In this document: positions 54,280 to 60,493 of the stretch, piece after piece
Numbering within the stretch: the first letter of the stretch is position 1
Layout: the number at the start of each line of letters is the position of its first letter
NCBI GenBank assembly: GCA_017467885.1
Contig: JAFUKC010000005.1
Span: 1 to 60,493 of the forward strand
DNA length: 60,493 nt
Source: Bacteroidaceae bacterium
Lineage (GTDB): Bacteria; Bacteroidota; Bacteroidia; Bacteroidales; Bacteroidaceae
Direction: 5' to 3'
Program-made: the position numbers and the translations under genes
The notes under the pieces: generated by a model
Seen by the model: the letters and a program-made list of their open reading frames with translations, nothing else
Told to the model about the DNA's origin: nothing
Databases searched by the model: none

Positions 54280-55136
54280 ACGTAAAATACGGCATAGCCA
54301 TCCTCTTTCTATCGTTGCTGTTTCAGGCAACGATGAAGGCACAGACGACAAACAGCAGTGAGATAAACCCCTATCGTGTTGTCACGCGCTGTTCGTCGCA
54401 TGGTATAACACTGCTTAACAACCTCGACACATACCTATCGGGCTACAACCACACAGGGATAGGCTATAACTTCAATCACGAAAACTTTCGTCGGGCACAT
54501 ACAGGCAAATACCAATGGAGATACCAAACACTGTTCAGCACCATTGCCGGCTACACCAAGCAACACTCGAACAACCAATTCACCCTGCTTGCCAAATACA
54601 CATGGGGCGGCTATCATCCTTTCGAAATAAACCAAAGGTTGCAACTGCTGGCCGGTGCACAGATACAAGCAGCAGCCGGCGCACTTTACATTCCAACCAA
54701 CGGAAACAATCCCGTATCGGCAAAAATGCGCCTGGCTCTTGCCGCCTCGGGCATGGCAATATACCATCTGCCCATTAACGGACACGACTATGTGATGCGC
54801 TATCAATTGGATATACCTATTGCAGGTGTAATGTTTTCGCCCGAGTTCGGGCAATCCTACTACGAAATATTCGGGTTGGGACACACAGGCAATATCTGGC
54901 ATTTTGCACACCCGTTCAACAGCCCATCGTGGAAACACACACTATCCATCGACCTGCCTATTGGCAACAAGCGACATAATGTCACAGTGCGTCTGTCATA
55001 CACCGCCGACATCTACCAATCTAAAATAAACGGACTGCGCACACACATATACAGCCACGCATTCACATTCGGATTCGTAAAAACAATCTACAAAGTGAAG
55101 CAAGGCGATAACATTAAAGCATACAGCCCCTACTGA
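54276..55136 (+). CDS. DUF3316 outer-membrane protein
   Basis: 286 aa with a Sec signal (AILFLSLLFQATMKAQ). Beta-strand-rich throughout, with alternating hydrophobic residues and Tyr/Trp at strand ends (YLSGYNHTGIGYNF; YQTLFSTIAGYTK; IYSHAFTFGFVKTIYKVKQ). It matches DUF3316, an outer-membrane barrel family of unknown role. It overlaps parC by 4 nt (ATGA) and the protease gene by 1 nt, so all three are co-transcribed although the functions look unrelated. Confidence 0.82.
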   Translation: MNVKYGIAILFLSLLFQATMKAQTTNSSEINPYRVVTRCSSHGITLLNNLDTYLSGYNHTGIGYNFNHENFRRAHTGKYQWRYQTLFSTIAGYTKQHSNNQFTLLAKYTWGGYHPFEINQRLQLLAGAQIQAAAGALYIPTNGNNPVSAKMRLALAASGMAIYHLPINGHDYVMRYQLDIPIAGVMFSPEFGQSYYEIFGLGHTGNIWHFAHPFNSPSWKHTLSIDLPIGNKRHNVTVRLSYTADIYQSKINGLRTHIYSHAFTFGFVKTIYKVKQGDNIKAYSPY

Positions 55137-56173
55137 TGATAAAAAGAGTATACATATATATAATAGTTGCAATAATGCCGTTCATTATGTCCGGTTGCAT
55201 TGAAGAAGATGAATTTTCGAACTCACCCGTCGGAAACTTCGAAGCACTATGGGATATTGTCGACAGGAAATATTGCTTTTTTGAACAGGCCGAACAAAAC
55301 TTCGGACTCGATTGGCAACAGATATACAACGAATACCGACCCCGAGCACTCGCATGCGAAAACAACAGCCAGCTTTTCGACGTGTTGGGCGACATGCTCG
55401 ATGAACTGCGCGACGGGCACGTAAACCTCAGCTCCATCTACGGCACATCGTACTATTGGGACTGGAAGAGCAACTATCCCGCAAACTTCAGCGACTCGTT
55501 GCAGCGAAACTATTTAGGCAGCAACTTCAAACTGACAAACGGAATAAAATACAATATAATAAAAGACAGTATAGCTTATTCCTATATAGGCAGTTTCGAA
55601 AGCGGATTCGGTAGCGACAATTTAAGTGTAATGCTTATGAACCTTGCCCATTGCAAAGGACTCATTTTAGACATTCGCAACAATGGCGGCGGCATGGTAA
55701 CTGCGGCCGAAGGCCTGGCATCGCACTTCATTGCCGAAACAACAACAGCAGGCTACATACAACATAAAACCGGCAGCGGACACAATGCATTCTCCTCGCC
55801 CAAAGAATTGCTTCTTGAACCGGCAAAAGGAGCTATATGGCTTAAGCCTGTTGTGATACTTACCAACCGAGGAGTGTATAGTGCCGCCAACTATTTTATA
55901 ATGTTAATGAAAGGCCTGCCACATGTACTTGTGATAGGCGACACCACAGGAGGCGGTTCGGGATTGCCACTCAACAGCACACTGCCCAACGGTTGGACAG
56001 TGAGGTTTTCGGCATGCCCCATGCTCGACAAGAAAGGCAACCACACCGAGTTTGGCATTGCCCCCGATTTAAAAATCGATATAACATCCAACGACTGGAA
56101 CAGCGGACGCGACACAATGATAGAAGCCGCCTGCACACTTATATACTCCCTCTACGACAAAAAAAGCCTGTAA
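55136..56173 (+). CDS. S41-family (C-terminal processing) protease lipoprotein
   Basis: 345 aa, with a lipobox (MPFIMSGC, Cys21). The N-terminal helical part has ALWDIVDRKYCFFE and LGDMLDELRDGHVNL, the usual start of Bacteroidetes S41 proteins. The catalytic core has LILDIRNNGGG and NRGVYSAANYF with nucleophile Ser249; GDTTGGGSGLPLNSTLPNGW follows. There is no clear PDZ domain, as in the shorter tricorn-like members. It probably degrades envelope proteins or peptides. Start overlaps the DUF3316 stop by 1 nt. Confidence 0.88.
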   Translation: MIKRVYIYIIVAIMPFIMSGCIEEDEFSNSPVGNFEALWDIVDRKYCFFEQAEQNFGLDWQQIYNEYRPRALACENNSQLFDVLGDMLDELRDGHVNLSSIYGTSYYWDWKSNYPANFSDSLQRNYLGSNFKLTNGIKYNIIKDSIAYSYIGSFESGFGSDNLSVMLMNLAHCKGLILDIRNNGGGMVTAAEGLASHFIAETTTAGYIQHKTGSGHNAFSSPKELLLEPAKGAIWLKPVVILTNRGVYSAANYFIMLMKGLPHVLVIGDTTGGGSGLPLNSTLPNGWTVRFSACPMLDKKGNHTEFGIAPDLKIDITSNDWNSGRDTMIEAACTLIYSLYDKKSL

Positions 56174-56177
56174 GAAA

Positions 56178-56207
56178 TTGCATTTACAAAAAATTGCACT
56201 ATCTTTG
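56178..56207 (+). promoter_or_regulatory. Consensus promoter of tRNA-Leu
   Basis: TTG (56178-56180), 19-nt spacer, TATCTTTG (56200-56207). Transcription should begin about 27 nt before the tRNA. Confidence 0.8.
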
Positions 56208-56241
56208 CAAAGCTTTTGCAAGCACCGCGTCCGCAATATAC

Positions 56242-56323
56242 GCGCCTGTGGCGAAATTGGTAGACGCGCCAGACTTAGGATCTGGTGTTGAGAGACGTGT
56301 AGGTTCGAGTCCTATCAGGCGCA
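56242..56323 (+). tRNA. tRNA-Leu, anticodon TAG
   Basis: Acceptor stem GCGCCTG (56242-56248) pairs with CAGGCGC (56316-56322), discriminator A at 56323. Anticodon stem CCAGA/TCTGG frames the loop CTTAGGA with anticodon TAG (56276-56278). The D arm has GGTAGACGC, a long class-II variable arm follows, and the T loop is GGTTCGAGTCC. CCA is not encoded. It reads CUA codons (and others by wobble). Confidence 0.97.
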
Positions 56324-56332
56324 CGATGAGAC

Positions 56333-56360
56333 AAAAGAGCAGGTTTCTGCTCTTTTTTTT
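56333..56360 (+). terminator. Rho-independent terminator of tRNA-Leu
   Basis: Arms AAAAGAGCAG/CTGCTCTTTT, 4-nt loop, ending in a run of eight T. Confidence 0.9.
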
Positions 56361-56379
56361 AGACAAACACCTTAGTTTT

Positions 56380-56658
56380 TTAAAGCGGAGGTGTCACGAA
56401 TTCGGGTTCACCGGCAAAAAGTTGGGGGGCTAAGCAAAAAGTTGGCTGTGCCTTAATAATTTCCTTGCCATACCCGGCTCTATTCTCGTCCTGCAATTCT
56501 TCATCGGCAATACGCTTACCCAACAGCCAATTACGTTGCATCATAGCTACATTAACAGCTTGGTATGCATAATTGCGTGTTTGTTTGATGATATTCGGTG
56601 CATCTTTGAAAATATCACCGGTATTGCCGGCCTTTAGTATATCAATATCTTGTTTCAT
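56380..56658 (-). pseudogene. Truncated DUF1016 (YhcG-type PD-(D/E)XK nuclease) N-terminus
   Basis: A 92-codon frame. Residues 1-70 follow the DUF1016_N pattern (YAYQAVNVAMMQRNWLLGKRI, ENRAGYGKEIIK), but the remaining 250 or so residues of a YhcG protein, including the nuclease domain, are missing. After EIIKA the reading runs into unrelated sequence (QPTFCLAPQLF...). The junction contains a 12-bp direct repeat, GCAAAAAGTTGG, at about 56416 and 56435. A decayed remnant next to a tRNA gene, probably from an old insertion or deletion. It might still make a short peptide. Confidence 0.65.
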
Positions 56659-56727
56659 AGTGCAATGATACTGCTATTATCTGAAACGGAAGCATATCGC
56701 AGAGAAAACTGTATTCCTTTAAAAATA

Positions 56728-56757
56728 AGACCTGCTATTCTCACGAACGGCAGGTCT
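56728..56757 (-). terminator. Terminator of the surface-lipoprotein operon
   Basis: Arms AGACCTGC/GCAGGTCT, followed on the minus strand by TTATTTTTAAAGG, about 140 nt after the beta-helix gene's stop. Confidence 0.7.
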
Positions 56758-56896
56758 CGAACTAATGTCTTATATGTAAATATCTATCAAAGGGAATGAT
56801 AGAGTTTCTCATTACGTTTATTATGGGAAAAAACCATTATAGAAAGATGTTGTTACTCCGGATGCCAAAGTAGCAACGTTCTTGGTTGTAATTCGG

Positions 56897-59293
56897 TTAA
56901 TCCCAAACAACTTTAACACCATCAACAACCACATTAAACTCTTTCAGTTTATTGAAGTCTGTTTCGTCACCTTCTGCCATAAACAGTGTCTTAAAATTGT
57001 CGGCAGTTACCTTTGTTGTGCCATGAATACAGTTGTTAAAGGTAACATTCTCACCTGTTTTTCCTCTTAAATCAGCGCACATCGCAAAATCATCTTTGAA
57101 AACACATGAAGAGAAAGTGGTTGCACCATAAACTACCAAGTAAGCAAGATAAGAATTACCCTTTCCTAAAGTACAATTCTTAAAAGATAACTGCTTGATA
57201 TTGCTAAAACTTATCCAACCATTAATTGTTGAATTGTTTACTTCAACGAGATTGGTTCCGTCTCCGTCGCCATTGATTGCATAAGTTACATTGTCAATGG
57301 TAACGTTGTCAATAGTAATATTTCCAGAAAGTGGAGAAGCTCCGATGCCACGGAATGCGTCCTCTACAGCCAAATTCTTGATAGCACCTCCATTCGTCAT
57401 TACCAAAGCATACTGGCCCCATCCTGATGTTGCTTCATAAGGTACACTAAGTGTATGACCATTACCATCCAATGTGTTTCCGTTAACTTTAATGGAAGCA
57501 GTTGCATCGACATCACTTGACAAAATAACATTTTCACCGTTTGTAAATGCCTGTGTTAAATCGTCCTCTGTGTCAGCAACAGCATCAATTTCATTTGCTA
57601 CAACTACATAGTTATCACCATTCTTGATAGCCTTGTAGCCGGCAGCTAACCAAGCTGTATTGGGCTCTTGCGCAAATACTCCTCCTGAAATTGAGATCTC
57701 GCCACCCCAAGAAAGAGGATTTGAAGCAAATGAGCCACCCTTTATCACTACACTACCGCCTTTAGATGGAGCCATTCCGTAGCCACCTCCAGATGTGCTA
57801 AACTCACCATCGTTTACTGTAATCGAGCCACTAATCACATAAGCCAACGATCCATCCATGCCGTTGTGTGTATATGTACCGCCATTTACGATAACATGTG
57901 CATCAGCATGATAAATATAGAACACATGACTTGAAGTATTCAAGTATTCCTTATTGATGGTACAATTTTCAAGAATTGTTGTACCTGCATCACCGCAAGC
58001 AATTGCTCCTTGATAACCAGTAATAGTTGCATTCTTCAAGGTCATACTACCATAGTTATTGATAGGATATGATGGCCAACCGTCATTTTCCCTTATTGAC
58101 GCACCAACGATCTCTGTACCTTCAACAACCAATTTGCCATAGTTAGCAATTGCAGAACCTCCGTTAGCTCCGGTTGAAGAAACAACACCGCCTACCAACT
58201 TCAAAGTGCCATTGTTCTTGATGATAGCACCCTCGCTCTTAGAGTAAGCGCCAGTAATAGTTTTGCCATTCAAATTGATAACCAGGTTACCAAGTACATC
58301 GAGTGGAGCAGTCAATACAACATCTTCGGTCAATGTTACCTCACCACCATTCAAAGCAGCCTTATGAAGAGCATCAGCCTCGTGTGCAGGCTCATCATAA
58401 TCGGGCTCGATAACAACATTAACATCTACATTACTTGTGAACAGTTGACCATAGATGTTTGTGCGGTAGTTGCGCTGTACAGGAACAGAACCTACCGTGC
58501 GAGTCTTTTCAACGGTTGTGTTGTTCTCGCTGTAACCGAATACTACATCAACAACCTCCTTGTCTGCAGCAACGAGCAAGTAGTTCATCGATAGGTACTC
58601 ATAACCGCTTACAGGGAAGGTCTCTCCCTCGGGGATAGTCGCCAACTTGAATTCGGTAGCTACAGCATCCTCTGATGTGCCAGTGCCGTTAACGGTAGAA
58701 ACCTTACCCTCTACAAGATCGAGAGTGTTATACACCGGAACCTTAACATACGAATAAGCAGGAGTGTAGCCTGCGCTTTCAGATGCTGCATAGTCGTTTG
58801 TACCGATGTTGAGCTGTGCGAAAGGTCGCTTCAACTCAATAGTCTCTGTCTGAGCACCTGTTACGGTGAATGTGTGATACTTGTAGAAAGCATCACGAGT
58901 CTCTTCATTGCTAACAGCCTCGCTATAGTCGACTGTCATTGTCTTCGTGCCAAAATCAACAGTGTAGGGAGCGTCCTCGGCTGCTGCCCAGAAGATAACT
59001 GAATAGGTGTTACCCGTAGTGAGCTGAAGATTTACAGTCGTAGAGCCGTGAATCTCGGCATCTGTCTTCGTAAGATCTGTCAACTCGTTGCCCTCTGCAT
59101 CATACACTGCATACTGCAATACGGTAGCTGTTAAGCCATCGCTGAAAGCACGGGTAGCGATTTCAGGAGTGCCCACGCTGAATGTAACTTGAGCAGTCTC
59201 ACCAGCATTTGTGCCGAGATCGAGCTCATTCTCACACGATGTGGCAAACATCATTGTTGCCGCCATCATTCCAAGGAAAAGTTTCTTTTTCAT
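56897..59293 (-). CDS. Surface lipoprotein: DUF6562-like N-terminus plus beta-helix, 798 aa
   Basis: Lipobox in MMFATSC (Cys20), then ENELD. Residues about 35-300 form a fimbrillin-like/DUF6562 region (VTFSVGTPEIATRAFSDG; ELKRPFAQLNIGTNDY; PVQRNYRTNIYGQLFTS). From about 315 to the end it is a right-handed beta-helix of short turns rich in G, N, T (LVINLNGKTITGAYS; LKNATITGYQGA; ITIDNVTIDNVTYAINGDG). Likely an exported adhesin or glycan-interacting protein. It starts 38 nt after the DUF6562 lipoprotein and is the last gene of the operon. Tracts of the beta-helix repeat themselves, so this gene may vary between strains. Confidence 0.82.
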   Translation of the reverse strand: MKKKLFLGMMAATMMFATSCENELDLGTNAGETAQVTFSVGTPEIATRAFSDGLTATVLQYAVYDAEGNELTDLTKTDAEIHGSTTVNLQLTTGNTYSVIFWAAAEDAPYTVDFGTKTMTVDYSEAVSNEETRDAFYKYHTFTVTGAQTETIELKRPFAQLNIGTNDYAASESAGYTPAYSYVKVPVYNTLDLVEGKVSTVNGTGTSEDAVATEFKLATIPEGETFPVSGYEYLSMNYLLVAADKEVVDVVFGYSENNTTVEKTRTVGSVPVQRNYRTNIYGQLFTSNVDVNVVIEPDYDEPAHEADALHKAALNGGEVTLTEDVVLTAPLDVLGNLVINLNGKTITGAYSKSEGAIIKNNGTLKLVGGVVSSTGANGGSAIANYGKLVVEGTEIVGASIRENDGWPSYPINNYGSMTLKNATITGYQGAIACGDAGTTILENCTINKEYLNTSSHVFYIYHADAHVIVNGGTYTHNGMDGSLAYVISGSITVNDGEFSTSGGGYGMAPSKGGSVVIKGGSFASNPLSWGGEISISGGVFAQEPNTAWLAAGYKAIKNGDNYVVVANEIDAVADTEDDLTQAFTNGENVILSSDVDATASIKVNGNTLDGNGHTLSVPYEATSGWGQYALVMTNGGAIKNLAVEDAFRGIGASPLSGNITIDNVTIDNVTYAINGDGDGTNLVEVNNSTINGWISFSNIKQLSFKNCTLGKGNSYLAYLVVYGATTFSSCVFKDDFAMCADLRGKTGENVTFNNCIHGTTKVTADNFKTLFMAEGDETDFNKLKEFNVVVDGVKVVWD

Positions 59294-59331
59294 AAAGTGA
59301 TTTTTTAATTGTTAATTAATAATGTGAACTG

Positions 59332-60435
59332 TTAATATATTTTTATGTTATAGTCTTTCCCGTCATAGCCTGGGTTGATCGTGACGCCTCCTGTCGCTTT
59401 TGATGTCAAGAACTCACCCTTGACCACCGTCATCTTACTGCGCACTATAGGAACATCTATGGGATTGGACGAAGACATTAACTCACCGTCTCTGTTATAT
59501 ACCTTCACAGATATAGCGAGCGTCGTTTCTGAGCCATTTACAAATATGTAGTCATGGCCGAGATACATCTCAGTCTCGCTCATGGGCTGCATACTGCTGA
59601 TGAAAGACATTCCAGTCCATGAGCCTCCGGGCTTATCAGTAAATATGTTGTATTCGCAGGGCATGAAATGATCGTATTGGAATACGACATAGAATTCCCC
59701 TAAGTCAATGCTTTGCAGCAACTGCTCATAGGCAGTCTTGGTGTCCGACCCTGCATCGACACTCATTGGCGTTCCGCGTTCTTTCATCATCTGTGCAACA
59801 CGGCTGAGGAATATATCCACATCGGTAGATATGAACTTGAATTTACCCATCGGACGTTTCATCTCGACCGTTGTTTGATTGTCAATAGAACCGACAATGG
59901 AGCCGGTGTAGTACGCCGGATTGGTTATAGTGGCGGTAGCGTAACCTCGGAACGCATCACGATAGTCATTGCTACCAGCGTGGTTTTCCTTATCTGCAAG
60001 AATAATCCCTGAGAAGTTATGAGTATTGTAGTACTTATCGCTCTTACTTCCGGCATCGACATAGTCCGCCCATACCTTAAAGTCGTATGTACCCTCGGGG
60101 AGATAGAGAGTTGCTGTATAGTTCAGTTCCTGTATGTCCGCTTTGGTAAATATGAATGTAGTGTCGGCCTCGCGATTATCACCTCGCATATTATCTGTAC
60201 GGTATGCGTTGATGATATAGCGTATGTCGTGAGGTTCTGACACCACCTTCGTATCAGAATCGCCACCACGGGTATAAGCTATCTCCTTATGAAGTGGCAA
60301 ATCAGTATTAAAGTCAAGGTGAAGCAGGAACGGCACTTTGTCGTAACGCTCTTCCGGAAATTCGTGAACATCGCACCCTGAAAACGCAAGCAGCGACATC
60401 ACACAAAACAATATGTAGCGTAATATCTTTTTCAT
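59332..60435 (-). CDS. DUF6562-type surface lipoprotein, 367 aa
   Basis: Lipobox LLAFSGCDVHEFPEE (Cys21). The N-terminal part (VPFLLHLDF ... HDIRYIINAYRTD ... FIFTKADIQELNYTATLYLPEGTYDFKVWADYVD, in parts) is the Ig-like domain found in FimB/Mfa2-like and DUF6562 proteins. The later VEMKRPMGKFKFISTDVD matches the LKRPFAQLN element of the next gene, so the two proteins are related. It overlaps the upstream partial gene by 4 nt (ATGA). A fimbria or surface-anchor role is likely but not proven. Confidence 0.78.
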   Translation of the reverse strand: MKKILRYILFCVMSLLAFSGCDVHEFPEERYDKVPFLLHLDFNTDLPLHKEIAYTRGGDSDTKVVSEPHDIRYIINAYRTDNMRGDNREADTTFIFTKADIQELNYTATLYLPEGTYDFKVWADYVDAGSKSDKYYNTHNFSGIILADKENHAGSNDYRDAFRGYATATITNPAYYTGSIVGSIDNQTTVEMKRPMGKFKFISTDVDIFLSRVAQMMKERGTPMSVDAGSDTKTAYEQLLQSIDLGEFYVVFQYDHFMPCEYNIFTDKPGGSWTGMSFISSMQPMSETEMYLGHDYIFVNGSETTLAISVKVYNRDGELMSSSNPIDVPIVRSKMTVVKGEFLTSKATGGVTINPGYDGKDYNIKIY

Positions 60436-60493
60436 CTTTTGCGTTTTTTAAGGTCAAAACGATATGATATATTTACAGCTGCATTATCGATTC
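60432..60493 (-). CDS. C-terminal end of an upstream gene, probably an outer-membrane protein
   Basis: Only the last 20 codons are visible: IDNAAVNISYRFDLKKRKR then TGA. The NISYRFDL ending looks like the last strand of a beta-barrel, such as the DUF3575 proteins that precede DUF3868/Mfa2-type genes in fimbrial operons. The family is a guess. Stop overlaps the next start (ATGA). Confidence 0.5.
   Translation of the reverse strand, partial: IDNAAVNISYRFDLKKRKR

Noticed and set aside
53536..54351. 271-codon frame antisense to parC
   Set aside because: Val/Phe/Cys-rich shadow frame over a clear topoisomerase gene.
56242..56440. Attachment-site duplication of the tRNA-Leu 3' end
   Set aside because: No second copy of the tRNA tail was found downstream within the window.
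1..60493. CRISPR array, riboswitch, rRNA or complete insertion sequence
   Set aside because: No regularly spaced repeats, no recognised aptamer cores, no rRNA sequence and no transposase gene were found.

Overview
The window comes from a Bacteroidales chromosome (Bacteroides/Prevotella type). The evidence is consistent Bacteroidetes promoters (a TAnnTTTG -7 box with TTG about 19 nt upstream), a SusC/SusD pair with DUF4843 and PKD-like lipoproteins, lipoproteins with DUF6562-type domains, GEVED and DUF3316/DUF3467 proteins, C-terminal tails like those of type IX secretion cargo, and an S10-spc-alpha ribosomal cluster without tuf or adk. Everything here is read by eye; family names come from recognised motifs, not from searches.

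Layout. (1) 1-14,420 is an AT-rich accessory island. At the left edge is the 3' part of a MobV/Pre-type relaxase, followed by a convergent Abi_2 abortive-infection gene. Next come two consecutive minus-strand operons. The upstream operon (13,896 to 6,498) reads: WYL regulator, DEDDh exonuclease, two DUF262 (GmrS-like) proteins of which the first also has a DUF1524-like nuclease end, agmatine-deiminase-fold protein, HAD phosphatase of the 'Swiss army knife RNA repair' type, terminator. The downstream operon (6,260 to 2,472) reads: Trp-rich repeat protein, 74-aa protein, two tiny membrane proteins (52 and 55 aa), RtcB RNA ligase, SLOG/DUF2493 protein, 333-aa unknown. Both promoters carry the same 17-bp dyad motif at exactly the same distance from the -7 box, so the two operons look like one regulon. 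This is the best candidate for an undescribed system: a WYL-controlled RNA-repair/nuclease module. A broken SDR/epimerase 5' end at 14,288-14,422 looks like the right-hand junction of the island.

(2) 14,670-26,611 holds L-serine dehydratase, a SusC/SusD/DUF4843/PKD-like uptake operon, a secreted repeat protein with a sorting-like tail, and a TlpA-like thioredoxin. (3) 26,733-44,696 is the minus-strand str-S10-spc-alpha supercluster (rpsL to rplQ, with fusA, secY, map, infA, rpoA). (4) 45,003-48,989 is a secreted GEVED/InlB-like repeat protein with a serine-type sulfatase. (5) 49,064-56,173 holds DUF3467, an FKBP lipoprotein and glycyl-tRNA synthetase, then divergent parC, a DUF3316 protein and an S41 protease. 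(6) 56,242-56,323 is tRNA-Leu(TAG), followed by a truncated DUF1016 nuclease fragment. (7) 56,897-60,493 is a surface-lipoprotein operon (beta-helix DUF6562 protein, DUF6562 lipoprotein, and the last 20 codons of an upstream gene).
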